Translations under genes and position numbers: made by a program
Part shown: positions 24,018 through 34,929 of the stretch, piece by piece
Numbering within the stretch: the first letter of the stretch is position 1
Layout: each line of letters starts with the position of its first letter
Assembly (NCBI GenBank): GCA_021442155.1
Contig: JAKCPB010001391.1
Coordinates: 62,001 to 126,000 of the forward strand
DNA from: Cymbidium sinense
Taxonomy: Eukaryota > Streptophyta > Magnoliopsida > Asparagales > Orchidaceae
Direction: 5' to 3'
DNA: 64,000 nt
Notes under the pieces: model-generated
Databases searched by the model: none
What the model was told of the DNA's origin: nothing
What the model saw: only the letters and a program-made list of their open reading frames with translations

Positions 24018-24433
24018 TAAAAAATAAATTCATATTCAACATTTCAATTTTTTTCAATTTCATCAACCTAGTAACACACCAAGTTTCCTACATAGACATA
24101 AAATCAAAAATGAGCATAGAGCAAATCAAAACCTAGATAATTGAAATAACTATCTTAAAGACACATATAAGTAGATCGAGTTGTTTCTTCGCTCCAATCA
24201 TCAACCACCATGACCTCTCGAGTAGTGGATCCACCATCATATCCTCGATCTCCTCCATCACCACCACTATAACCTCCGCTCCCACCTCCTCCATAACCAC
24301 CAATGCTTTGACCACCTCCATATCCACCAACACCACCAAATCCCCACCACCACGATAACCACCGCCTCCTTCGCCTCCATCAGATCTAGACAACCTGCCT
24401 GATGATGTTCCGCCATCAAGGTTCTACCCATTC
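24018..24433 (-). pseudogene. GRP-4: GR-RBP retrocopy fragment, long subfamily
   Basis: Same structure as GRP-3: T/A-rich head, 3' UTR landmarks, C-terminal codons near 24200, Gly-rich tail and RRM end at about 24420. A minus frame at 24393-24133 opens with MSRSDGGEGGGGYRGGGD, the authentic Gly-rich reading, then shifts frame into V/E-rich translation. So the coding part is frameshifted. Confidence 0.85.
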
Positions 24434-25778
24434 TTGGGGTTTAGATTTAGGTTAGTTTATTAGTTTTATGTTTAGGTTTATTTTTTAATTTCTTTAGTTA
24501 AGTTGTTTAGTGTTGGGGTTTAGGTTAGGGGTTTAGTTTAGGTTTTAGGGTTTATTCTTTAACATTTATTTTAGGTGTTTTAGGGTATATTTAGGTTTAG
24601 GTAAGGGTCAAGGTAGGGTTTAGTGGTTTAGGTTGATTTAGGTGTTTTTTTTAAAAAGTAAAATTTATTTAGGTTTATTTAGTTTATTTATTTATTTTTT
24701 ATTTTTTTTTTATTTATTTATTTTTATTTAATTATTTATTAGGTTTATTTTATTTTAGTTTTTATTTAATTTATTTTTAGTTTAGTAGTTCATTTTAGTT
24801 TATTATTTCATTTTATTTTAGTTTAGGTTTTATTTTTTTTTTTAGGTTAGGTTTTTTACAGTATTTTTATATTTTTAGGTTTATTTTTTTATTTAGTTAG
24901 TTTATTTTTACTTTATTTATTTATTTAGTTAGTTATTTAGTTTAGGTTTATTTATTTTAGTTTTATAGTTTAGCTTTAGTTTATTTTATTTATTTTATTT
25001 TAAGTTTTTTTTTTAGTTTATTTTATTTTCTTTATTTTGTATTTTACTCTATTTTTTTTTTTTAATTTATCATTTATTTATTTAGTTATTTAGATTTAGG
25101 TTTTAGTATTTAAGGTAGATGGCCTATGGTTTAGGTTAGTGGGTTTATTTTTATTTTTTATTATTTTTTTTTATTTTTTAATTAAAACCAGTTTATTTTA
25201 TGTTTATTTATTTAGTTGATTTTTTATTTATCATTTATTTTTTATTTTATTTTTTATTTTTATTTTATTTAGTTTATTTTTTTTTAGTATTTTATTTAGT
25301 TTATTTATTTTAGTTTTTTATTTAGGTAGCTCAGGTTTAGTTATTTTATTTTATTATTTATTTTATTTTTAGGTTTTTATTTTATTTTTTTTATTTTTTT
25401 TTATAGTTTCTTATTTTATTTTATATTTACATTTATTTAGCCTAGCTAGTAGTTTAGGTTTATTTAATTCTTTATTTAGTTTAGTTTATTTTTAATTTTC
25501 TTTCCAGGTTTTTTATAGGTTTAGTTTTTTATTTTTATTTAGGTTTTATTTTTTATTTAGTCTTAGTTTTATTTTTATTTATTTTAGGTAGGTTTATTTA
25601 ATTTAGGTTTAGTGTAGTTTTGGGATTTATGGTAGATATGGTTTATGGTTTTAGGGGTTGTGGTTTGGGGTTGGGTTTGTGTGGTTTAGGGGTTTGTTTT
25701 AGTTTAGGTTTTGTTTGGTTTAGGGTTTAGGTTTAGGTTGTGTAGGTTTAGGTTTAAGTTAGTAGGTTTAGTTTTTGG
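24434..25778 (+). repeat. Two box-headed T-rich units
   Basis: Post-GRP motif near 24485, telomere-like tract, box at 24638-24675, T-rich tract, degenerate box at 25165-25200 (AATTAAAACCAG), T-rich tract, then TTTAGG/GGGTTTGTG sequence up to GRP-5. Confidence 0.8.
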
Positions 25779-26050
25779 TTTTTTTAAATAGAGAAAATTA
25801 AGATTCAACTTTTCTTTATTTTGATTTCATCAACCAAGTAACACACCAAGTTTTCTAAGACTCAAGTGACATCATAGATAAAAATGAGATCGATATTCAC
25901 CACACCACCTGATCCATCATTCCCTCCTCTAACCATATCCACAACCACCTCCATATCCACCACACCCCATCCCCCCACCACCACTATGTAAATTTTTGCA
26001 CCGATCTACCAGCCTGGTTGATAGTGATGTTCTCGTCAAGGTCCCATTCT
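25779..26050 (-). pseudogene. GRP-5: GR-RBP retrocopy fragment, short subfamily
   Basis: Poly(T), 3' UTR (AACACACCAAGTTTTCTAAG), then a jump at AAAAATGAG into ATATTCACCACACC, which skips the C-terminus, as in GRP-2, 6 and 11. The Gly-rich codons and RRM end follow to CCCATTCTTAGG. No usable frame remains. Confidence 0.8.
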
Positions 26051-26870
26051 TAGGTTTATTAGGTTTTAGGGTTTAAGTTTATTTTTTATTTATTTAGTTA
26101 CTCACTTTATGTTTAGGTGGTAGGGTTTAGGGTTTGTGATTTAGGTTTAGGTTTTTTTAAATTAAGTAAACCATAGTTTAGTTTATTTAATAAATTTAGT
26201 TTATTTTTTTATTTATTTTATATTTTTTATTTTTTTATTTTATTTAGTTTTATTTTATTATTTTATTTTGTTTATTTATTTTAGTTTTATTTATTTTATT
26301 TTAGGTTTTATTTTATTTTAGTTAGTTTTATTTTTTTATTTTATTATTTAAGTTTAGTTTTATTTTTATTTTTAGTTTAGGTTTAGGTTTTATTTTATTT
26401 TTTTTAGGTTTTTTTTTTTTATTTTAGGTTTTATTTTTTTTTAGTTTAGGTTTATTTTAGTTTATTTATTTTTATTTGGTTTAGTTTTAGGTTTATTTTA
26501 TTAGTTTAGGTTTTTATTTTTAGTTTATTTTATTAGTTTTAATTTTATTTTTTTATTTTATTTATTTAAGTTTTAGTTTTTTTTTTATTTTATTTAGGGT
26601 TTATTTTTTTATTTTATTTTCTTTATTTTTAGTTTTATTTTTATTTTATTTTATTTATTTATTTTATTATTTTATTTTTATTTATTTATTATTTGTTTTT
26701 CTTATTTATTTATTTTTAGTTTATTTTATTTTCTTTTATTTATTTATTTTATTTTCTTTATTTTATTTTATCATTTATAGTTTTTATTTATCTTTTTTAT
26801 TTATTTTATTTTATCTAGGTTATTTATTTTATTTTATCTTTATTTACTTTTATTTTCAGTTTGGGTTTTA
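26051..26870 (+). repeat. Telomere-like tract and box-headed T-rich unit
   Basis: Post-GRP motif near 26075, a clean box at 26148-26185 (AAATTAAGTAAACCATAG), then a long, very pure TTTATTTTA tract to 26870. Confidence 0.8.
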
Positions 26871-27244
26871 TTTTGCCTTTAGTCTTAGGTTTGTGCCTAG
26901 GGTTTGCTTGGATCTTTAGAGCTCAGCTCAGTGGGCCAGGGTCTAGATCTTGTGGCCTCCTGGCCTGTAGGATCACTTATGGCTCAGTAGCAGGGCTCCA
27001 GTGCCTGCCAGAGTTTTGGCCTGGTTCCTTGGGTCTAGGGCCTGGCTGGCCCAGTTGGCCTGTGGGCTGGCCCAGTTTCAGAGTGGGCCCAGTTCTCAGG
27101 TCAGGTGGGTCAGTGGCTCAGGTCAGGCCAGGGTCTAGCTCAGATCTGGTCAGGATCTTGGCTGTGATCTGTACCAGGTCAGTGGTTAGAGTGCCTAGGG
27201 TATTTGGTTTAGTTAAGGCTTTAGGGCCTAGTTTAGGGTTTAGG
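26871..27244 (+). repeat. C/G-rich telomere-variant block 2
   Basis: Words such as GGCCCAGTT, GGCTCAGTGG, GGCCTGG and GTCAGGTCAGG, ending directly at the box at 27245. The 130-residue + frame at 26861-27253 (G/S/P/V/R-rich) is open only because the block lacks TAA/TAG/TGA in that frame; it has no recognisable domain and I do not treat it as a gene. Confidence 0.75.
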
Positions 27245-28175
27245 ATCTTTTAAAAATAGCAAACCAATAGTTGTTTATTTATTTTATTTAGATTATTTTA
27301 TTTATTTTAGTTTATTTTATTTCTTTGTTTTAGGTTTATTTTTTATTTTATTTAGTTTACTTTATTTTATTTTAGTTTAGGTTTTTAATTTTAGTTTATT
27401 TTATTTTTAGGTTTATGTATTTTTAGTTTAGTTTTATTTTTATCCATTTTTTAGTTTATGTTTATTTTTTTTATTTAGGTTTAGGTTTTATTTTATTTTA
27501 TTTTATTTTTTAGCTTATTTGGTATATTTGTAGTTTTAGGTTTAGTTTATTTTAGTTTTATTTTATTTTATTTAGTTTAGTTTAGGTTTAGTTTATTTTA
27601 GTTTATAGGTTTTATTTCTTTAGTTTTAGTTTAATTTAGCTTAGTCTCAGATTTTATTTTATTTTATTTTAGTTTTATTTTAGGTTTAAGTTTTTCATTT
27701 AGTGTTTAGTTTTATTTTTTATTTCTTTTGAGGTTTCTTTTTATTTATTATTTTGGTTTTAGTTTTATTTAGTTTATTTTATTTTATTTATCTTTTAAGT
27801 TTAGTTTTATTTTATTTTTTTATCCATAGTTTATTTTATTTCTTTTATTTATTATTTTATTTATCTTTATTTATTTTTTTATTTTTTTAATTATTTTATA
27901 GCCTAGGTAGGTTTATAGTTTTAGTTTATGTTTTTATTTATTTTATTATTATTTATTTATTTTAGGTTTATTTATTTATTTTAGGTTTTTAGTTTTTTTT
28001 AGTTTAGTTTTGTTTTCTTTAAGGTTGTGGTTTGGCTAGTTTGGGAGTTTTAGGTTTGTAGTGGTTTGGGGTTTTGGTGTTTAGTGTTTAGTTTAGGTTT
28101 GGTTAGGTTTTGTGGTTTTAGGTTTAGGTTGTGGGTTTTAGGTTTGATTGGGGTTTTAGTTAGTTTAGGGTTTTG
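27245..28175 (+). repeat. Box-headed T-rich unit
   Basis: Box at 27245-27280 (AAATAGCAAACCAATAG), TTTATTTTA/TTTAGG to about 28030, then a telomere-like GTGGTTTAGGTTTG tract to the GRP-6 head. Confidence 0.8.
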
Positions 28176-28462
28176 ATTTTTTTTATAGAGATCAAAAATT
28201 AACATTTTTTTTTTGATTTCATCAACCAGTAACACACCAAGTTTACAAGACACAAGTGATGACATAGATAAAATGAGCATGCATATCCACCAACACCTGC
28301 ATCCCCCACACGCCTCCTCCCACATCATAATGACCATCGCTCACCACCACCTCCATATCCACAAGACCTTTAAATCCCTCACACACCACTCCTCACTCCG
28401 CCTCCACCCGATCTAGACTGGCTTGTCACTGATGTTCATGCCATCAAGGTTCTCACACTCTT
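28176..28462 (-). pseudogene. GRP-6: GR-RBP retrocopy fragment, short subfamily
   Basis: Poly(T), 3' UTR to ATGAGCATGCAT, then a direct jump to ATCCACCAACACC (the shared short-subfamily junction). Gly-rich codons follow and the RRM end is near 28440 (GATGTTCATGCCATCAAGG). The 3' edge reads CTCTTATATGGTTT instead of CCCATTCTTAGG. Frameshifted. The + frame across it (28213-28416, His-rich) is a shadow. Confidence 0.8.
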
Positions 28463-29003
28463 ATATGGTTTAGGGTAGTTTATTAGTTTTAGGGTTTATG
28501 TTTATTTTAAGTTATTTACTTTTAGGTTTAATTTTGTGGTGTTTAGAGTTTATGATTTAGGTTAAGATTTAGTGGTTTACTATTTAGGGTTTAGTATTTT
28601 GTGGTTTGGGGTTTAGGTTTTAGTTTTTTCAGGGTTGTGGTTTATTTATTTTTTGTGGCTCAGTGGGGTTGATTTTTGGTGGGTCAGTGGGTGGTTATGG
28701 TAGGGTAGGGCTAGGATTTAGAGTATTTTTTTAAATTAAACCCAGTAGGCTTTAGATATTTAGTTTAGTTTTATATTTTATTTTATTAGTTTATTTTATT
28801 TATTTAGTTTAGCTTATTTATTTTAAGTTTATTTATATTTTTTTATTTTTAGTAGTTTAGTATTTTATGAGTTATTTTTATTTTATAGTTTAGTTTTTTA
28901 GTTTTATTTTATTAAGTTTTTTATTTAGTTTATTTTAGTTATATTTTAGTTTAGGTTTAGGTTTTATTTATTTTATTTTATTTTAGTTTAGGTTTTATTT
29001 TAG

Positions 29004-29034
<31 letters not shown>

Positions 29035-29398
29035 AGTTTTTTTTTTTTGTTTGTTTAGTTTTATTTTAGTTTATCTTTTAAGTTTATTTTTATTTTTATT
29101 TTATTATTTTAGGTTTATTTATTTTATTTTTAGATTATTTATTTTATTTAAGTTTTTTATTTTATTTAGGTTTTATTCCAGGTTTATTTTATTTTAATCT
29201 TTAGGTTTTATTTTTTACTTTAATTTATTTTATTTTCTTTTTATATTTTTAGGTTAGTTTATTTTTAGTTTAGATTTTATTTTATTTATTTTTTTAGTTT
29301 TTTTTTTTTATTTATTTATTTTATTTTAGTTTTATTTAGTTTATTCATAGGTTTTTGGTTTGTATTTTAGTATTTGTGGTTTAGGGGCTTTTAAAGTT
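28463..29398 (+). repeat. Telomere-like tract and box-headed T-rich unit
   Basis: Post-GRP motif near 28505, TTTAGGG/GTGG tract, box at 28719-28760 (AAATTAAACCCAGTAGG), T-rich tract to about 29350, then a short telomere-like lead into the next block. Confidence 0.8.
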
Positions 29399-29671
29399 TA
29401 GGGTTTAGGGTCAGTTTAAAGCCCAGGTTTAGGGCCCAGGGCCCAGGGCCTCAGCCTGATCTTTCTTGGGGCAAGTTGAGCCCAGTATGCCTCAGGTCCC
29501 AGAGCCCAAAGGTCAGTGCCTTTAGGGCCTGTGGGGCCCAGTGCCCAGGGCCCAGGTCAGGGCTCCTTAAGGGCCTGGCCCAGGATCACTGGGGCCCAGC
29601 TCAGGCAGTCTTATTGTGTTTGGCTTAGGTTTTATGCCTGGGCCTAGGTCTGCATGCCTAGTTTGGGTTCA
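29399..29671 (+). repeat. C/G-rich telomere-variant block 3
   Basis: Contains runs close to (GGGCCCA)n, for example near 29425-29445, plus CCCAGTGCCCAGGG words. It ends at the box/A-run at 29672. Confidence 0.75.
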
Positions 29672-30228
29672 GGTTTGGTCTTTATAAAAAAAAAAACAAA
29701 GGTGCAACCTTTATTTATTATTTATTTATTTATTTATCTTTATTTTAATTTTATTTAGGTCCATTTTATTTATTTATTTATTTATTATTTTGGTTTTATT
29801 TTATTTAAGAGTTATTTATTTTGTTTTGTTTTATTTTATTTTTATAGGTTTTATTTTTTATGAGTTTTATTTTTTTTTTATTTTAGGTTTAGATTTTAGG
29901 TTTTATTTTATTATTTTAAGTTTATTTTAGTTTATTTTAATTTAGTTTAGGTTTAGGTTTAGTTTATGTTTTATTTATTTTAGCTTGGTTTAATTTAGTT
30001 TAGTAGTTTTATTATTTATTTTGTTTATTTTAAGTTTTAGTTTTATTTATTTATTTTATTTTTTATTTTATTTTATCTTTTATTCTTTTTTTTAGATTTT
30101 AGTTTTTTATTTTATTTTAGGTTTATTTTATTTTATTTTATGTTGGTTTATTATAAGTTTATTTTTAGGTATTTTATTTTAGTTTTAGGTTTTTTATCTT
30201 TTATTTTATCTATATATTTTTTTTATTT
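29672..30228 (+). repeat. Degenerate box and T-rich tract
   Basis: A run and degenerate box at 29672-29712 (AAACAAAGGTGCAACC), then TTTATTTTA low complexity. Nothing else is seen. Confidence 0.75.
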
Positions 30229-30655
30229 AGCCCAGTCAGGTGATGTTTAGTTTAGTATTTATATATTTATTTAAGATCAGCCTCATATCTATTTTTAGCC
30301 CAGGTTGTGGCCCAGCCCAGTGCCCAGCTGTGAGCCTTTCCAGGGCTGGCCTTTCAAGCCTGGGCCAGGGCCCAGGGCCCAGTGCCCAGTGGCCTTTGGG
30401 CTCATGGCTAGGGTCAGTTGGTGGATCTTTTACCATTTACTCCATTAGTGTGGTGGCTGTTTAGTTTGGCCTGCATTTAGCCTAGGTTTAGCCCAGGGCT
30501 AGGCCAGGTTTGTGGTCAGTTTAGGGTTTGTGGTTTAAAGCCCAGTATCAGTGTGGTAGGGTTTAGTGGAGTGTTTGGTTTAGGTTTTGTGGTTTAGGTT
30601 TAGGTTTAGGGTTTAAGGTTTAAGGTTTAGGGTTTAGGTTTTACTTTAGGGTTTT
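30229..30655 (+). repeat. C/G-rich telomere-variant block 4 and telomere-like tract
   Basis: GCCCAGTGCCCAG, GGGCCAGGGCCCAGGGCC and related words from 30290 to about 30500, grading into GTTTAGGTTTAGGG sequence that ends at GRP-7. Opposed open frames here (30240-30464 +, 30436-30236 -) are composition artefacts. Confidence 0.7.
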
Positions 30656-31102
30656 TGTTTTTTTTAAATAGAGAACAAATTTAGATTCAACATTTCTTTT
30701 TTTCGATTTCATGAACTAAGTAACGCACCAAGTTTTCTAGACATGTATGACATAGATAAAATGAGCAATAGAGAAAATAAAAACCCTAGAAAACTAGAGT
30801 TATCTCTACTGTAAAGACACAATTCCATAAGCAGATCGGATCTCTTCAATTTCTAGTTCCCATGTAACCACCCCGCCTCTCAAGTAGCGGAATCCACCAT
30901 CATATCCCCAATCAATCACTCCTCCACCACCACGGCTGTAACCTCCGTCAATCCTCCCACCTTCATAACCACCACTGCTTTAACCACCACCTCCATACCC
31001 ACCAACACTCCATCCCCACCACAACCCAGATAACCTCCTTCACCACCGCCAGACCTGTGATTAAGCCTGTGGATGTTCCTATAGTCAAAGTTCGCCCATT
31101 CT
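30656..31102 (-). pseudogene. GRP-7: GR-RBP retrocopy fragment, long subfamily
   Basis: Full long-subfamily structure: T run, 3' UTR, C-terminus near 30860, where the minus strand still ends GGAACTAGAAATTGA (an intact RN-stop equivalent of the WRN ending), Gly-rich tail, RRM end and the CCCATTCTGAG edge. Indels break the Gly-rich frame. Confidence 0.85.
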
Positions 31103-32094
31103 GAGTTTAGGTTTAGTTTACATTAGTTTTATTATTTTGTTTGTTTTTAATTTATTTAGTTACTTTAGGTTTAGTTTAGGGTTTGGGATTTTGGTTAGGT
31201 TTGGTTATTTTAAGGTTTGGTTTAGGTTTAGTTTTTAGGGTCTTTAGTGGTTTGGTTTGGTTTAGGTTTAAGGTTTAGTGTTTAGTTTAGGTTTAGGATT
31301 TTGATTTATTATTTTTAATTGTTATTATATTATTATTATTATTTTTAAAATTTATTTATTACTTTAGTTTAGGTTTTAGTTTATGATTTATTTTTGGTTT
31401 TTTTTTATTTTTTAGGGTTTAGGGTTTTGGTTTTAGGTTTAGGTTTGGGTTTTAGGTTTTTTGGTTTAGGTTTAGGGTTAGATTTTTAAGAGATTTATTA
31501 TTTTTTTAATTAAGTGAACCTAGTTTTTTTTTTAGTTTATTTAGTTTATTTTTTATTTATTTTATTTATTAATTTATTTATTTTATTTATTTATTTTTTA
31601 TTTATTTTTAGTTTATTTATTTTAGGTTTATTTATTTTAACTTAGTTTTTATTATAATTTATTATTTAGTTTAAGTTTATTTTATTAGTTTATTTTATTT
31701 ATTTTTTTTTAGGTTTATTTTTTTTATTTTTTAGGTTGGTTTAGGTTTTATTTTTATGTATTTTGTTTTAGGTTTTATCTTTATTTTAGGTTTATTTTAG
31801 GATTTATTTTTTTTAGTTTAGGTTTATTTATTTTTAGTTTATTTTATTTTATTTTTAGGTTTATATTTTAGTTTATATTTATTTAGTTTAGTTAGTTTAT
31901 TTATTTTATTTTATTTATTTTATTTTATTAAGTTTTATATTTAGTTTTAGGTTATGTTTTATTTAGATTTTATTTAGTTTTATTTATTTTATTTTAATTA
32001 TTAGTTTTTATTTTATTTTATTTATTATTTTTATTTTTTCTTTGTTTTATTTTATTTTATTTATTATTAGATCATCTTATCTTTTATTCAGGTT
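31103..32094 (+). repeat. Telomere-like tract and box-headed T-rich unit
   Basis: Post-GRP motif near 31145, TTTAGGG-like sequence, an ATTATTATTATTATTATT microsatellite at about 31325-31345, box at 31491-31525 (AATTAAGTGAACCTAG) and a T-rich tract. Confidence 0.8.
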
Positions 32095-32546
32095 TGTGGT
32101 TTAGTCCAGTCTTTATCTTTTATTTATATTTATTAGTCAGGCCTTGTTTTATTATCTTTTGTGGCTTTAGCTAGCCTAGGGCTCAGTTGTGGGGCCCAGG
32201 GCCTAGGGCCTGGTCCAGGCCCAGGGTCCAGGGCCAGGCCCAGGGTCAGGCCTCAGGGCTCAGTGGCCAGTGTGATCCAGTGAGTGGCTCAGCATCTATC
32301 ACCAGTGGCTCAGGGCCCAGGCTATGAGGCCTTTAAGAGGCCTGGGTTGTGGCCCAGGGTCAGGGGTGGGTTAGGGTTGGTTTAGGGTCAGTAGTTATGA
32401 TTTATGGTCAGCCAGTTTAGAGTTTTTTTAGTGGGGTGTTTTGGGAGGGTCAGAAAGGGTTTAGTGATAGGGTTTGGTAGGGTTTAGTTTATAGGGGGTT
32501 TAGTTTAGGTTTAGGTTTAGGGAGTTTAGTTTTGGTTTTGGTTTTT
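32095..32546 (+). repeat. C/G-rich telomere-variant block 5 and telomere-like tract
   Basis: GGGCCCAGGGCCTAGGGCCTGG at about 32190 and CAGGCCCAGGGTCAGG repeats, fading after about 32345 into GGGTTTAGTTTAGG sequence that ends at GRP-8. Confidence 0.75.
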
Positions 32547-32969
32547 GTTTTTTGAGAAGAAATTCAAATCAACATTTCTTCTTTCAATTTTATCAACCAA
32601 GTAACACACCAAATTTACTAAGACACAAGTGATGACATAGATAAATGAGCATAAAGAAAATCAAAACCCTAGATAACTAAACTCTAAGACAGACATCAGA
32701 ATCGATCATTCGCTTCTCTTGTCTCCATCAAAACCACCCTCTCTCGAGTAGGGATCTACCATCATATCTGATCTTTCCCTCCACACCACCACAACTATAA
32801 CCTCCGCGCTCCTCCCGCCTATAGCCACCATGCTCCCACCACCTCCATTTCCACCAACACCTCCATCCCCCACCACCACCGAATGACCATTACCTCGCCT
32901 TCACCTCCACCGTGATCTAGATTGAGCTTGGTTGACGGTGATGTTCGTGCCATCAAGGTTCTAGCTATT
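32547..32969 (-). pseudogene. GRP-8: GR-RBP retrocopy fragment, long subfamily, abutting LINE-C
   Basis: Long-subfamily copy: T run, 3' UTR, C-terminal codons near 32740, Gly-rich tail, then a well-kept RRM end (GTTGACGGTGATGTTCGTGCC on +, reading ..GTNITVNQ.. in reverse) and CTATTCTT at its 5' edge. LINE-C starts within ten bases of this edge, splitting GRP-8 from its usual following motif, which reappears beyond LINE-C at about 40690-40735. Confidence 0.85.
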
Positions 32970-32979
32970 CTTAAGGTTT
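32970..32979. other. Candidate LINE-C target-site duplication, left copy
   Basis: CTTAAGGTTT between GRP-8 and the LINE-C A/T tail. It matches CTTAGGTTT at the other end of LINE-C with one extra base. Because the host sequence is itself TTTAGG repeats, the match could be chance. Confidence 0.5.
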
Positions 32980-32989
32980 CGATTTTTTT

Positions 32990-34870
32990 TAAAGAAATTT
33001 GGGAAGAAAAACTACAAAGACCTTAGAGGGTGGTAAATCTCTAAACTAACGCTCAAAGAGACATAATAAGTCCTAAAGAGATAAACCCCCTAACTATTAC
33101 AATAATATAAGATAAAAATATAAAAGAAAAACCAAATCAGCAACAACAACATATCCATTTATGCAATAGTAACATCCAGTAGGTCCTTTTGATACCAACA
33201 AGATCCACCAACAAGATTCCCCCAACTTATAAAAGAAATCTGCAACATACTAATGAAAGGATCAGCAAATTTAAGCAAGCATAAAAAGTATGAGCAAAGA
33301 AAAGGAGCAAAGTAAAACAAATTGCTCAGGCTCAGTTATAATAATCTCAAGGAGCAAACCTATATGTAAGCATCCAAACTTCTGATGAAGGGTTATAATT
33401 ACTTATAGTGTTACCAGCCAAAAGAAGATAGAAAGGGAAACATCAAGGCCATCATTGCTAGCATAACTCTAGTAGCCCATCATCCCAAGTCCATCATCTG
33501 GCAAGGCAGCATACATAATAGCCAACCACAAAGCCATTAAAGAAAAAAAGATCCAATAAGGCAAAAAATTAGCCAACCATCAGGGACAACAGTAGTATAG
33601 TAGGAATACCACCAAAGAAGAATGACAACATCAAAGGGAGCATCATGACCTTAACAACACAAACCAGAAAAACCAAGACCAAAAAAGAAAAAACACAAGA
33701 GCTCATATCCTCCACTAGCAAAAAAAAAGGTAAAGAAGGCTATCACCCAAACCAAAAAAAAAAGGGAAGAGCCAAGAGAGGAGAACCATAGCAGAGTAGG
33801 CCAACCAGATGTCACCAATAGAATAGAAAGAAAGGCCAAGCCACCATCAACCAACCACCAAAATAACCAACCAACCCAACCAGCCAATATAGCCTCATAG
33901 CCAACCACCACAATAGTAAAAAATCCAAATAAGTGAAAATACCAATAACATCATCATGCTAAAACAACCTAAGAAAAGCTGGGAAAGGGTAGAAGCAAAC
34001 AACAACATCCACCAAACCCAACCAAAGCCATGGAAATTCTGATCCAGGTGAGATAAATAGCTAGCCAAAAAAAAAATTAAGCTAAGATAATAAGACAGAC
34101 TAAAATCCATCCATTCGGAGTAGTTGCAATACAAGAGGAACACCACCAAAGCTAATAGCAAAAAGGAGGAGAAATATCAATGAGTGCAAGCATCATAATC
34201 ACCAAGTAACCAATACACCAAACCATGTCACCAGATCCCAAAGCAAAACAACAGCCACTAAATAGCCATCAACCAGCCAACCCAAAACAATAATGAAAAC
34301 TAAAGCAGCTACATCTAAGAGAGGAAGACAATTATAGGAAGAGGCCAAAACCATAACCAAAAGAAACAAACCCAAACTTGCAAAACCAAACCTCAAAACC
34401 CAATCAACAAAAAAGAAGAAATAACTATTAATAAATAACCTCCACCTTGCCAAATCCAATCCAAAATTAGACCACCAATAGCCCCTTTGATCTGCCACCA
34501 ACAGAAGGAAACTAAACCCAACATAGCACCAATAACATAGCCTACCAACATAGCCAACAAGGCCACCCTGCCAACCACCACAGCAGCAAAAAATCCAACT
34601 CAGTTAAGGAAGCCATTAGCCCAAAAATATGGCAAATCCCATACAAAAAATAGAAAAGCCACCATCAAATGAAGGTCGCCAAAATAACCAAGCAATAATA
34701 ATACCCACCAAGCAAATACAACACTGTGATAAAAAAACCAAAACAACCTGTAAAAAAATAGAACCATCGTAGCAACCACTAGGCCAACCCAACAAGAGCT
34801 CAAAACAAAATAAGCATAACAAGAGTGAAAATAAGCAAATGGCCACAACCCAAAGAGGTTTTAACAAAGG
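32990..34870 (-). other. LINE-C 3' region (non-coding)
   Basis: Runs from the RNase H C-terminus to the tail. The first 120 bases (+) match the LINE-D 3' end in wording (GATTACAAGG/CTACAAAGACC, CCTAAAGAG-ATAAACCCC) and LINE-A near 3700. The rest is AACCA/CCACCA-rich on +. Several W/L/F/V-rich minus frames of 80-100 residues overlap one another in different frames, so this is compositional openness and not coding. Confidence 0.7.
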
Positions 34871-34929
34871 GTTACCAAAAGTAATGGCTCATCAAAAACC
34901 AACTGAAAAACCCAAGCCAAGAAAATTAT

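Noticed and set aside
24133..24393. A functional small glycine-rich protein gene
   Set aside because: The frame starts inside the GR-RBP Gly-rich part, shifts out of frame after about 18 residues and lacks the RRM.
26861..27253. 130-residue + frame in a C/G-rich block
   Set aside because: It is open because the block's words lack stops in that frame; the G/P/S/V/R-rich translation is low complexity with no domain.
33651..34867. Cluster of multi-pass membrane-like minus frames
   Set aside because: Same explanation in the LINE-C 3' region; no start context, no domain and overlapping frames.
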